A stretch of 38,039 bases of DNA from the NCBI GenBank assembly GCA_020630175.1, contig JAHDBW010000002.1:51364-89402 (forward strand), in the 5' to 3' direction. Positions within the stretch are counted from its first letter, which is position 1. Each line of letters starts with the position of its first letter. The position numbers and the translations under genes were made by a program. This stretch comes from Anaerolineales bacterium (GTDB lineage: Bacteria > Chloroflexota > Anaerolineae > Anaerolineales > UBA6668). Positions 27,101 through 35,492 of the stretch are shown here, in pieces. The notes below the pieces were generated by a model. It was not told the DNA's origin. It searched no databases and worked only from the letters and a program-made list of their open reading frames with translations.

Positions 27101-27321
27101 AAAATGCGACGCCAGTCGATGCGGTTCGCACGTTTTGCCCCCAGCAGCGTAAACACGTCTGTATCCCACCTTCGCAGTGATCGATTGAGGAAAGTCCACT
27201 GCGCCTTGGCTTGGGAGGCATACTGGCGGCGGTCTTGTTCTTCTAAATTGAGAAAGAAGTGCATTGTGGCATCTAATCCAGCCGCACCGAGCCACTCGTG
27301 TTTGAGTTGTGCGCTATCCAT
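24190..27321 (-). CDS. Large HEAT-repeat-like protein (possibly DUF6493-type) coupled to a SWIM-domain protein
   Basis: 1043 aa with HEAT-like helical pairs (VVAQQALRLVKGLVSKKIGAEDGIALLIDALYHPDAAVQTVALEQLQKL...). ATG starts 2 nt after the TAA of the upstream SWIM gene. Confidence 0.7.
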   Translation of the reverse strand: MDSAQLKHEWLGAAGLDATMHFFLNLEEQDRRQYASQAKAQWTFLNRSLRRWDTDVFTLLGAKRANRIDWRRILGLAELIVLATTNSNTLIKRLGHVYLDPDYGKDYALQLIEARQPVWTDTLVQTLAEQTIPEATWVNFYIWPFLTTLQTRVDVTAPAPNLMAQLLLTHVEGFRWRHNKKVTAENYVTHFFNTHPAALENEFWHLFQDELCSQTLNNARIDWNTPAVNPWIDAICALIDQGALPRIRVLDATLDAFVSDFEPVALRFHTKLIQRLAPTEVELTERLALVLNLTGHQVGTVAKQSLKWARQLAKQGQITGDDVILLNRATQHETKVVAQQALRLVKGLVSKKIGAEDGIALLIDALYHPDAAVQTVALEQLQKLKVDQDAAMRTVLIESLPTLSGGAQQSIRDWLNLESEPVSSDTVDVSALQKRAAAIPAELAVLAGLPHALETLSNGQPIPPLDLVPAQQLPKLAALSPLPTLDTIEALIEAAMRLLADASDPMLREQVLAGIALHCATPLTDTQKTLAKPLRQAAQKTIDAGWEALTKVPRAADWAHLVSAWLDGTLPKNVHVWASKNSLHFETKAPSLLNTLRQRLTKRVLLGPEGHHSIAEFMQTRLINVAIRAAKQEAYQLLATPTHEDGWLDARVFVQRLNTALASAAPIDIEEFTIALTRLAPDFQADARNLLPKSDVIWVQLAQVALGVKMRVPKSASGWQAALFALATRIQAPYAADGGRSTAEHDGKTDFTLSWKKEKEQWYAGQYQLKINANGTETQNKTHHLGVLLNRPADFKAQSWSNWGNSNLDAVTWYSTAWPGYRHSWHLTGVKMLIERWGPDLAEAYLNALFKPDVPITRSGWLLLAIAVGHEKKDTNALATDLLIEIIQDGRFDSNHFVQALTDLLPTNTAKGTLEQCPKLSFKRLGTSLTAISAVSDLHTDCIRQTLAALLTGATVQDHSQNYHLRNLLYALCQDLGLGVSAAETRAYLQRLAQKKSKGGKQAKSILALPIKNVQQQAAISAAVFEARMVRAERWTEISKQNH

Positions 27322-27323
27322 GA

Positions 27324-28670
27324 TTAGCTCTTTTCCGCAATAAACAACTGCACGGCCAACACGTGCTTACACACGCCCCGCGCGCCCTGATAGCGCGCAT
27401 ACCAACGACAAGTGCAGCGCGTTTCTGTCGGCGTTTTACGCACCTGATACAAATTTTCGCCGCTTGTCACATGGAAGACATCGGCATCAGCCTGCGTACT
27501 AACCAGCGCAACCGAGTGCCCGGCATATAAGCCACGGGCGCTTTTCAAACGAGGATGTAAGTTTTCGACTTTGCCTAAGTCAAACGGCAGTTCACGATGG
27601 AAGTAGGCGCTTTCGTTGAGGTCATAGCCCACTAATCCTCGTGAGCCTAAAATTGCGAGCGCGGTTTGCACTTGTGGTGTTGATAAAACTTGCGCCCGTT
27701 CAATGGTGCTAGCATCAATAGCGTATTGCCATTTGAGAGTTTCAGCCACTTGGGTCACAATGTCATCGTCCCAGTCTGACGCTAACGCCTCAAGCGCTTG
27801 GCCCTCGCCAGAAAAGCCGCGTTTGGGGGTTGCACTTAGCACTAAGAACAAGCTGGCTTCTGGAAAGCGCAACTGCCAGCCGGTAGCCCCTTCAGGCTCG
27901 GTATACAGCACCAACTCTTCTAATTGATTGACCACATCCCGGAACAGGCCAAGACGCTCTAAGCCGCCAACTTGCACGGCGTCTGGCGTTTGGCGTTGAG
28001 AAATGCGCCAGTGTTTTCCGGTTTGTACAATCCAGCTTGGTGTTGTTTGTTTACTACGGGGCAGGCTCAGAATAAAGCGACGGGCTTCAATTGTTGGCAA
28101 CCGAAATGCGGGCGTCATTCGGGCTTGAATGGCTTGCACTTCAACAAAGCCCCGCAGCCAACGCACAGGCAACGGCACTTTGCGCTCAACAGTTTTCTGG
28201 CCGCCTGCGGTAATGGCAACTTCATCTTTACCAACGGCTAGCTCTACGGCTTGGCGTGGCCGAATGCGGGCTAACGCTGCACGCATTGGCTGATGAAAAT
28301 CGACGTTGGTTGTACCTGCGCTGAGGAATTCGCCGTCTAAGGCGTGTGGATAGAAATCGGCCCGCGCATAAACGCTATTGCAAGCCGAAAACGACTCAAA
28401 ACGCATTGCGTCAGCGTGCCCAGTGACGACTGGGTCTAGCATCAACAAACGGCGTTTTAAACCGGGGTCATAAAAACGGGCGCGCGCAACGCGGCCACAC
28501 ACAAGCAAAAGCTGTGCCGCACGCTGGGGGTGCGTTAATTGACCTTGAAAAAAGTAAGGATGGGTTGTGCCAGCGCTCGTGGCAAACGCCAGTTCGCCGC
28601 CGGTAGGCGAGTCGCGCCACTGCGACTCAAATAAGTAGTTGTACGTGTGCTCTATGGTTGCAGAAGTCAT
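27324..28670 (-). CDS. SWIM zinc finger domain protein
   Basis: C-terminal CTCRWYARYQGARGVCKHVLAVQLF = CxC...CxH SWIM motif. Confidence 0.88.
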   Translation of the reverse strand: MTSATIEHTYNYLFESQWRDSPTGGELAFATSAGTTHPYFFQGQLTHPQRAAQLLLVCGRVARARFYDPGLKRRLLMLDPVVTGHADAMRFESFSACNSVYARADFYPHALDGEFLSAGTTNVDFHQPMRAALARIRPRQAVELAVGKDEVAITAGGQKTVERKVPLPVRWLRGFVEVQAIQARMTPAFRLPTIEARRFILSLPRSKQTTPSWIVQTGKHWRISQRQTPDAVQVGGLERLGLFRDVVNQLEELVLYTEPEGATGWQLRFPEASLFLVLSATPKRGFSGEGQALEALASDWDDDIVTQVAETLKWQYAIDASTIERAQVLSTPQVQTALAILGSRGLVGYDLNESAYFHRELPFDLGKVENLHPRLKSARGLYAGHSVALVSTQADADVFHVTSGENLYQVRKTPTETRCTCRWYARYQGARGVCKHVLAVQLFIAEKS

Positions 28671-28846
28671 AAGTTTCCTCAGATAAGGTGTTGGGTTTAA
28701 GTAAGACCATACAGAACGGGCTATGAGATTGTGCCCATATTATAGCACGGATGAGCTGTTTTGTTGCGAGGAAGTTTTCTAAAAATGCTATTTATTTTGA
28801 CATTATTTTTGAATTTGGAACGTGATGAAATGTAACGAGATTAACT

Positions 28847-28884
28847 AAAAAAAGCGATTGTCACTGATGCTGACAATCGCTTTT
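28847..28884 (-). terminator. Intrinsic terminator downstream of the flavoprotein gene
   Basis: aaaagcgattgtca-ctgatgc-tgacaatcgctttt, 14-bp perfect arms. Confidence 0.85.
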
Positions 28885-28919
28885 CTATTGAATTTATGGT
28901 GTTGATGACAGTCTGACGC

Positions 28920-30662
28920 TTACTCTAAGAGTCGTCCGGCAACGCTGAGCTCTTCCTCATCAATCAGGTGCATAAGTTCAGGCGCAGTTTCCTTCACGTC
29001 ATGGCTGCTAATCATCTGGTTGCCAGCAGCGTCTAGCACAATTCGGAAATTGACAACCAGTTCAGGGTCTGTGTCCGGGAAGTCTGTACGCTGATGGGCG
29101 CCGCGACTTTCCGTCCGCGCTAGGGCTGAGCGGATCGTGGCTTCTGCCGAGGCAATTGCTGCTTTCAGATCTAACGCCAGCGCCAAGTCATGGAAGCCTT
29201 CACTAGACGGGCTAACATCCAAATCCGCCGCCCGACTTTTGATGGCTTGTAATTCTTCTAAGCCTTGCATCAAGCGTTCACCAGAGCGAATCACACCGCA
29301 ATATTGCCACATCACATCCCGCACTGCGCGTTGTAGCGGGCGCGCCATTTCATCCCCAGATTTGATCAACGCATCTAGTTCGGCGTGGGCAGCGCGGATC
29401 TTTGCTGGCGAGCGTAGCTGATATGGGATTTCAGCGGAGAAGTCTGCCGCGGCTTCACCCGCATAGCGCCCAAACACCACAATTTCTGCTAACGAGTTGC
29501 CGCCAAGACGGTTTGCGCCATGCAAGCCGCTGGTCACTTCACCGGCCGCATACAGCCCGGCAACTGTCGTGGCACACGTTTGCGGATCGACCACCACACC
29601 ACCCATTGAATAGTGTGCAGTAGGAGCCACTTCCATCGGCGTTTTGCTGATGTCTAACATTTGGTGTTCCAAGAATTGGCGATGCATGCGCGGCAGCTTT
29701 TCAATGATGTAGTCTTTCTCACGGTGGCTAATGTCTAAGAACACGCCGCCGTTCGGGCCACCACGCCCTTCGACAATTTCAGTATAGTTTGCCAACGCCA
29801 CTCGGTCCCGCGTCGAAAGTTCCATGCGCTCCGCGTCATAGTTCGCCATATAGCGCTCACCGTCGGCATTGAGCAAGTGACCGCCTTCGCCCCGCACCGC
29901 TTCGGTGACGAGCGTCCCAGCAATACTCTCCGGCGCAACCATGCCAGTTGGGTGGAACTGCACCAGCTCCATATCTGCAATGGCAACGCCAGCGTCTAGC
30001 GCCAAGCTCATGCCATCGCCAGTGTTCTCGTCGCGCCGTGAAGAACTGCGCCGCCAGAGACGGGTGTGACCGCCTGCCGCCAAAATCACTGCATCGGCTA
30101 AGTAAACCGTGCGCTCACCGGTATGAATATCAAACGCGAGCGCGCCAAAACAGCGGCCCTCATCAACCAACAAGCGTGTGACATAGTTGTGCTCGACAAT
30201 TGGCAGTTGCAGCGCTTCGACCTTATCTGCCAATGCGTAGACAATCTCACGCCCGGTAAAGTCGCCCGCGTAGCACGTCCGGCGATAGGTGTGCGCCCCG
30301 AAGTAACGTTGATCTACCGCGCCAGTTTCTGTGCGTGCGAAGTCCACGCCGTATTCAATTAATTCTTCAATGGCACGCGGCGCATCTTTGACCATCAGCT
30401 CAACCATTTCCGGATCATTGAGCATGTAGCCATCTTTGACGGTGTCTACAAAATGTTGTTGCCAAGTGTCTTCCGCATCAACGGTGGCTAACGAGGCATT
30501 GATGCCGCCAGCTGCCAACACGGTGTGGGGGTCGCGCATCAGCCGTTTGCCAATCATGATTACGTCAGCCCCAGCTTCGTGGGCGGCAATTGCGGCACGC
30601 ATGCCCGCACCACCCGTGCCAATGACTAAGACGTTTGAGACTTGTGTTCGTGTTTTCATCAA
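28920..30662 (-). CDS. Succinate dehydrogenase/fumarate reductase-type flavoprotein subunit
   Basis: VLVIGTGGAGMRAAIAAHEAGADV, PHTVLAAGGINASL (His at the covalent-FAD position), QFHPTGMV, AAGEVTSGLHGANRLGGNSLAEIVVFGR. Confidence 0.92.
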   Translation of the reverse strand: MMKTRTQVSNVLVIGTGGAGMRAAIAAHEAGADVIMIGKRLMRDPHTVLAAGGINASLATVDAEDTWQQHFVDTVKDGYMLNDPEMVELMVKDAPRAIEELIEYGVDFARTETGAVDQRYFGAHTYRRTCYAGDFTGREIVYALADKVEALQLPIVEHNYVTRLLVDEGRCFGALAFDIHTGERTVYLADAVILAAGGHTRLWRRSSSRRDENTGDGMSLALDAGVAIADMELVQFHPTGMVAPESIAGTLVTEAVRGEGGHLLNADGERYMANYDAERMELSTRDRVALANYTEIVEGRGGPNGGVFLDISHREKDYIIEKLPRMHRQFLEHQMLDISKTPMEVAPTAHYSMGGVVVDPQTCATTVAGLYAAGEVTSGLHGANRLGGNSLAEIVVFGRYAGEAAADFSAEIPYQLRSPAKIRAAHAELDALIKSGDEMARPLQRAVRDVMWQYCGVIRSGERLMQGLEELQAIKSRAADLDVSPSSEGFHDLALALDLKAAIASAEATIRSALARTESRGAHQRTDFPDTDPELVVNFRIVLDAAGNQMISSHDVKETAPELMHLIDEEELSVAGRLLE

Positions 30663-30752
30663 TTTGAATACCTCGTTTTCAATGGGATGTGATGATTCAA
30701 TATTAGAAGCACTAGCCTGCGGAGTGTTAGCCCCAATTCATTCCAGCTTGTT

Positions 30753-30767
30753 ATAAGTTAGACTTAT
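30753..30767. promoter_or_regulatory. LysR-type operator candidate (T-N11-A within a perfect dyad)
   Basis: ATAAGT-TAG-ACTTAT in the flavoprotein/LysR divergent intergenic region, ending 4 nt before the LysR ATG. Confidence 0.6.
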
Positions 30768-30771
30768 ATCT

Positions 30772-31680
30772 ATGGAACTCTCGGGCGTAACGTTACAAAA
30801 ATTACGAATTTTTCAAGTGGTATTTGAAAAAGGCAGCTTCAACAAATCAGCGGCCATGCTGCATATGTCGCAAGCTGCCGTTAGCCAACATATTCGCAGT
30901 CTTGAAGCCGCGCTAAACGTGCAACTGTTATTACGTTCAGCGAAAGGTGTGCGGCCAACTGAGGCGGGTGAGCTGTTATATAAACGCGCCAATGAAATTC
31001 TGCAGCTTGTGCAGCAAACGGGGCTGGAGCTTAGTAGCCTCAACACGGATAACCCCAAGCAATTGATGATTGGCGCTACGCCGGGTGCGGGCGCGTATAT
31101 TCTGCCGGTGTGGCTCGCAAAGTATCAGCAGCGATATCCGCAAATCAAAATGCGTTCAACAACGCAAATGACACGGGAAACAACGCAAGCGGTCTTAGCT
31201 GGCAAAGTTGATTTTGGCGTAACGCTAGGCGCGATTGATGATCTGGGTGATCAGCAGTTAGCGCAGCATGTGCTGTGGGAAGTGGAGTATGTTGCCATCG
31301 TGCCGCCTAATCATCCTTGGCAAGCGCGGGCTTCAGTGACAGCGGATGATATTCGCCAAGCACCATTTATTGCGCGGCAGCAAGGCAGCCGCTCGCGACG
31401 CTGGTTAGCGGGTCTGTTTGGCAACCTCAATATTTGCGCCGAATTAGATAGCCCCTTCGCAACAAAACAGGCTGTTCTGAATGCGGTTGGCGTGTCCATT
31501 TTGCCAAGCTACATTGTGCAACGTGAGTTGGAACGCGGGGAGCTAATTGCCGTTACTGTAGAACGCGTGAAGTTGACACGTCCGCTGCTGTTACTGTGGC
31601 GACGTGACCGTGCCTTCAGCGCTGCGCAAACCGCCTTTTGGCAAATGGTGGTTGAAGATCACCGTGATTTAGATCTCTAA
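30772..31680 (+). CDS. LysR family transcriptional regulator
   Basis: LQKLRIFQVVFEKGSFNKSAAMLHMSQAAVSQHIRSLEAALNVQLLLRSAKGVRPTEAGELL. Confidence 0.95.
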   Translation: MELSGVTLQKLRIFQVVFEKGSFNKSAAMLHMSQAAVSQHIRSLEAALNVQLLLRSAKGVRPTEAGELLYKRANEILQLVQQTGLELSSLNTDNPKQLMIGATPGAGAYILPVWLAKYQQRYPQIKMRSTTQMTRETTQAVLAGKVDFGVTLGAIDDLGDQQLAQHVLWEVEYVAIVPPNHPWQARASVTADDIRQAPFIARQQGSRSRRWLAGLFGNLNICAELDSPFATKQAVLNAVGVSILPSYIVQRELERGELIAVTVERVKLTRPLLLLWRRDRAFSAAQTAFWQMVVEDHRDLDL

Positions 31681-31696
31681 CGCCCCACTTTAAACA

Positions 31697-31733
31697 AAAA
31701 AGCGGCTGTCATAACCTCTGACAGCCGCTTTTC
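31697..31733. terminator. Bidirectional intrinsic terminator between the convergent LysR and SDR genes
   Basis: aaaaagcggctgtc-ataacctct-gacagccgcttttcttttc. Confidence 0.85.
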
Positions 31734-31749
31734 TTTTCGTCTGACTTTT

Positions 31750-32532
31750 CTAAATCAACCCCGGATACGCCCCGCCATCCAACTGTAGATTTTGGCCGCA
31801 GATATAGCTGGCCTGCACGCTGCACAAGAACGCACACGCCGCGCCCAGCTCTTCAGGCTTGCCCAAGCGCCCGGCCGGAATTGTTGCCGTGATTTTGGCG
31901 AGTGCTTCTTCGTAAGTACTGCCGTCTTGTTCGGCTTTCATCTTCGACAGAAATTCAGTGCGGGGCGTGTTGATGCGCTCTGGCAAAATGTTGTTGATGG
32001 TGACATTGTCGGCCACGGTTTCTTTTGAAATCGCTTTAGAGAGTGCAGTCAGGCCGGAACGGGCGGCAGTCGAAAGCCCTTGATGCGGACGCGGCGCTTT
32101 GACCATAGCCGAGGTGATATTCACAATGCGACCAAACTTCCGTTCGCGCATGCCCGGCAATAGATGCTGGATCATAAAGATCGGTGCGAGCATATTGCCT
32201 TCGATTGCGCCCAGCCAGCGGTCATAGTCCCAGTCTTGGAACGCGCCGGGCTTAGGACCGGCGTTGTTGTTGACCAAAATATCAGCATCAGGACAAGCGG
32301 CGGCAATTGTTGCGCGACCGGCTTCTGTGGTCAGGTCACCCACCACATAGCGAATGTTAGGGTTGCCGGTCGCGTCAATAATGCTTTGCTTAGCGGCAAT
32401 TAGTTTGTCTTCATTGCGTCCGTTGATGGTGACGTGTACGCCTTCAGCGGCCAGCGCCGTGGCGCAGGCTAAGCCTAGCCCCTGTGATGATGCGCAAACC
32501 AGCGCTTTTTTGCCGTTGATGCCTAAATCCAT
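31750..32532 (-). CDS. SDR family oxidoreductase with degenerate YxxxK motif
   Basis: ALVCASSQGLGLACATALAAEG (Rossmann), VNNNAGPKPG, ITSAMVKAPRPHQGLSTAARSGLTALSKAIS, C-terminal SYICGQNLQLDGGAYPG. Confidence 0.9.
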   Translation of the reverse strand: MDLGINGKKALVCASSQGLGLACATALAAEGVHVTINGRNEDKLIAAKQSIIDATGNPNIRYVVGDLTTEAGRATIAAACPDADILVNNNAGPKPGAFQDWDYDRWLGAIEGNMLAPIFMIQHLLPGMRERKFGRIVNITSAMVKAPRPHQGLSTAARSGLTALSKAISKETVADNVTINNILPERINTPRTEFLSKMKAEQDGSTYEEALAKITATIPAGRLGKPEELGAACAFLCSVQASYICGQNLQLDGGAYPGLI

Positions 32533-32646
32533 GATGTTTCCTAGCGAGTGTGGGATTGATAAGCCCAGTGTATAGCGTATATTTTAACTGATGTAGGGTG
32601 GCGTATATGCGCCTGTTTACAGTAATAATGCGTTCTCCATACTAAA

Positions 32647-33522
32647 CTAGCGGGCAAACACAATCAGGCTACTGCCAATAATCAGCAAGATCACGCTGAC
32701 AATGCGCGGGAAGGGAATCTCTTCGTTGAGGAACTTCCAGCCTAAAAACATCCCCACCACTAAGCTTAGCTGCCGCAAGCCGCCCACATAGGTGGCTTTA
32801 CTCATCTCCAGTGCGAATAACACAATTACGTAGGTAAACATATTCAGGAAGCCCACCATCACAATCGAAAGCTTACGTGCTTGCCATTCCATGCGGATAT
32901 CTGCCCTAGGCGCTTTGGTCAGCAGCCATGCGCCATAGACCAAGGCGATTAGGCTGGTGTAGCTGTAGAAATAGAGAAAGGGGTGAATATCGGTAACGGC
33001 GACCTTATCCCACAGCGTGTAACCAGCTACGGTCAGTGCGGTGAGCAGTGCATAGAGAATGCCGGGGCGCATTAGGTTTCTAAAGAAGCTGAGAAAGGCC
33101 GCTTTACTAAACGACTCTAGTTGAAAGCCTAAGACGGCCACCGTAATCAGCCCGATGGAGATAATGCCGATTGTATCGATGCGTTCACCAATAAAGGCAT
33201 AGGCGAGAAAGGGCAAGAACAAGGTGCTGGCCCGCGCAATTGGGTAAGCAACGGAAAGCTCAATGTGCTTGTAAGCCTGCATCAAGAAGAAGTAGTTCAG
33301 CCCGCTAATAACTGCCGCAACAATCGCAAATAGCGGCCAGCGCGGCGTGCCATAGCCCACGCGCTGCAACAGCACCAAGTATGGAATAAAGAACATCACG
33401 GCGCTGCTGACAAGGCTTAGCCCAATAAAGACATCTTTATTCTGACCTTGCTTAGCGAGGAAGTTCCAAATGCCATGCGTAAACACAGACACAATCACTA
33501 AAAGATAAGGGACAAGTTGCAT
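32647..33522 (-). CDS. EamA/DMT superfamily transporter
   Basis: About 10 hydrophobic segments; YPIARASTLFLPFLAYAFIGERI, ..LGWKFLNEEIPFPRIVSVILLIIGSSLIV. Start trimmed to MQLVPYLL. Confidence 0.87.
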   Translation of the reverse strand: MQLVPYLLVIVSVFTHGIWNFLAKQGQNKDVFIGLSLVSSAVMFFIPYLVLLQRVGYGTPRWPLFAIVAAVISGLNYFFLMQAYKHIELSVAYPIARASTLFLPFLAYAFIGERIDTIGIISIGLITVAVLGFQLESFSKAAFLSFFRNLMRPGILYALLTALTVAGYTLWDKVAVTDIHPFLYFYSYTSLIALVYGAWLLTKAPRADIRMEWQARKLSIVMVGFLNMFTYVIVLFALEMSKATYVGGLRQLSLVVGMFLGWKFLNEEIPFPRIVSVILLIIGSSLIVFAR

Positions 33523-33565
33523 ACGCGAAGTATGGCACAGATCCGCTTGAATGCCGATCCTTAAA

Positions 33566-33591
33566 CAAAAAAGCCGCACAAATAGTGCGGC
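33566..33591 (-). terminator. Intrinsic terminator downstream of the CPBP gene
   Basis: Minus strand gccgcac-tattt-gtgcggcTTTTTTG. Confidence 0.85.
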
Positions 33592-33635
33592 AAACTAAGA
33601 GGTTTTAAGTGCACAGCTTAGAAGCTGCTGCTGCG

Positions 33636-34445
33636 CTAAACCAGATCCCAGCCAAAGTATAAGCTGGCAAACATGGCAACAATGGCAAAGGTGTTGTTGA
33701 GCACATGGATTGTAACCGCAGGCCACAGGGATTTTGTTTTCCATGTAAACCAGGCCATTACCGCGCCAATCACTGAGGTGCTAATGGCGACTGCTGGTTC
33801 TAGGTGAACGGCTCCAAACACCAGCGAGCTCACAATAATCCCCACCCATAAATTCCATTTGTCGGCCATCCAACGGAAGAGGATGCCACGGAAAAATAGT
33901 TCTTCGGCAAACGGTGTCACGATGCCACCGAGCAGCGTCATTGAAATTGCGCCAAACCACGTAAATTCATTGTTGGTAAAGACCAAGGCCTGCCAGTTGT
34001 TGAATTCGCCATAGATCCACGTGCCAACGTAATAGTTGATCTGCCCAGCAATGGGCACCAAAACAACCGTTGCCAATGCTGAATACAGAATCCAACGCCA
34101 GCTAGGCCAGCGTAGCCAAAGCGTGTCTAGGCTGAGTTTTTTGCGGATCTTAGCAATTAGGCACACGCCACCGATGATGGCAATACAGTTGATGACGAGG
34201 TTGAGCGCAATAAAGCCCGGCCCGGTGAGCATGGCAGTGATTGCAGCTTGGTCTTGCAGAATGCTGGGGTCTTGAATGGCGCCATTGAGCGCAAAGGCGG
34301 CCAGTACACCTATGAACAGCGGGATCAGTGCTGCGGGGATTATTGTCGCCGTCATCAAGACAACATCTTTACCACGCCATTGGCGTTCGTTACCCGCAGC
34401 CGGTGCGGCTGGTGTGGGTTCGATCTCAATTTCCGGTAAGGCCAT
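33636..34445 (-). CDS. CPBP family intramembrane metalloprotease
   Basis: TPFAEELFFRGILFRWM (EExxxR) and SSLVFGAVHLEP (FxxxH). Confidence 0.92.
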   Translation of the reverse strand: MALPEIEIEPTPAAPAAGNERQWRGKDVVLMTATIIPAALIPLFIGVLAAFALNGAIQDPSILQDQAAITAMLTGPGFIALNLVINCIAIIGGVCLIAKIRKKLSLDTLWLRWPSWRWILYSALATVVLVPIAGQINYYVGTWIYGEFNNWQALVFTNNEFTWFGAISMTLLGGIVTPFAEELFFRGILFRWMADKWNLWVGIIVSSLVFGAVHLEPAVAISTSVIGAVMAWFTWKTKSLWPAVTIHVLNNTFAIVAMFASLYFGWDLV

Positions 34446-34446
34446 G

Positions 34447-34680
34447 TTACGCCTCCTTTTCTGTGGATTTCAACCAAAACACTTGGTCAATCGGTTCTCC
34501 TAATGCGTCGGCAATATTGAATGCCAAGACAACGGACGGATTGTATTTACCGCTTTCGATTGCGATGATTGTCTGCCGGCTTACGCTTACTTGCAAGGCT
34601 AACTCTGCTTGCGTAAGGCGATGCCGCGCCCGTAATTCGCGAATTTTATTTTGCAGGTCTGCCCCGCCTTTTTTGCCCAT
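34447..34680 (-). CDS. XRE family helix-turn-helix regulator
   Basis: [57 protein letters not shown]. Confidence 0.95.
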   Translation of the reverse strand: MGKKGGADLQNKIRELRARHRLTQAELALQVSVSRQTIIAIESGKYNPSVVLAFNIADALGEPIDQVFWLKSTEKEA

Positions 34681-34685
34681 CTACG

Positions 34686-35312
34686 CTATACCTCTTGCTT
34701 CATATAGTAACGGACGGAATACGCAATTGCCACTAAAAAGCCAATAGCGATGCTCCAATCAGCCCAATTGGGCAAGGCGTCTACCGCCAGCGCAGCACCA
34801 AACGCAGCCGCAAAGATAGTAACAACGCCCACAAATACCCAGTGTTGCCACGGGTAAACCTGCTTGCGGAGAATAAAGGGAATGATCGCCAACGCCGCTG
34901 CCAAAAGAGGGATGCTCCAAACTTCATCTAGTCCCCAGCCCAATTGCCCACCGGCAATCATCAATAAAAAGAACAGCGGGTACATAATGAACAACGGCAC
35001 CTTGTAAATTAGCGCGTATTCAATCAGCGTGTATTCATCCCAGACACCATCTTCTGGCCGCAATTGGCGGTAACGGTAACCAATCCAAAGCAGTAACAGG
35101 ATCAATACACCAGTCACCCCAATTGCAAAGGGCGCCCCGGCATACCAACCGTAGAGCGTGCTAGGCAGGCCGGTGACCAACATAATTTGCGCCGCCCGCT
35201 TGATAACTTGCCGATGATAGGAGTCTGTAAACTCATCGCGATTAACGCCCAGCGTGGTCTCCCACCACTTGCGCGTCTTCCAATTAGGTCGTTCTTCTGT
35301 ATTTGACATCAT
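34686..35312 (-). CDS. Hypothetical membrane protein in an operon with XRE and CPBP genes
   Basis: MMSNTEERPNWKTRKWWETTLGVNRDEFTDSYHRQV... with about 6 TM segments. Start set at MM after AAGGACAGG. Confidence 0.75.
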   Translation of the reverse strand: MMSNTEERPNWKTRKWWETTLGVNRDEFTDSYHRQVIKRAAQIMLVTGLPSTLYGWYAGAPFAIGVTGVLILLLLWIGYRYRQLRPEDGVWDEYTLIEYALIYKVPLFIMYPLFFLLMIAGGQLGWGLDEVWSIPLLAAALAIIPFILRKQVYPWQHWVFVGVVTIFAAAFGAALAVDALPNWADWSIAIGFLVAIAYSVRYYMKQEV

Positions 35313-35332
35313 AAACCTGTCCTTGTCACAAC

Positions 35333-35419
35333 TGTAATGTGAGGTTGACAATACTAAATGTAATGTAAGCTTGACATTAGTGTATTCAAAACAAAACATT
35401 ATGTCAAGTTAGCGTTACA
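35333..35419. promoter_or_regulatory. Three operator-like 18-mers upstream of the membrane protein-XRE-CPBP operon
   Basis: TGTAATGTGAGGTTGACA (35333-35350), TGTAATGTAAGCTTGACA (35359-35376), and inverted TGTCAAGTTAGCGTTACA (35402-35419). Confidence 0.65.
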
Positions 35420-35433
35420 TTTTCTGCGGCAGA

Positions 35434-35475
35434 TTAAACACAAAGGCCTGCGAGATCGCAGGCCTTTGTGTTTAA
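35434..35475. terminator. Terminator/long palindrome downstream of the GGDEF gene
   Basis: ttaaacacaaaggcctgcga-ga-tcgcaggcctttgtgtttaa: 20-bp perfect arms. Confidence 0.8.
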
Positions 35476-35492
35476 TTGTGATGTGTAATTTA

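Noticed and set aside
34416-34440. GGTTCGATCTC-like string resembling a tRNA T-loop
   Set aside because: It is inside the CPBP coding sequence, with no matching acceptor stem or CCA.
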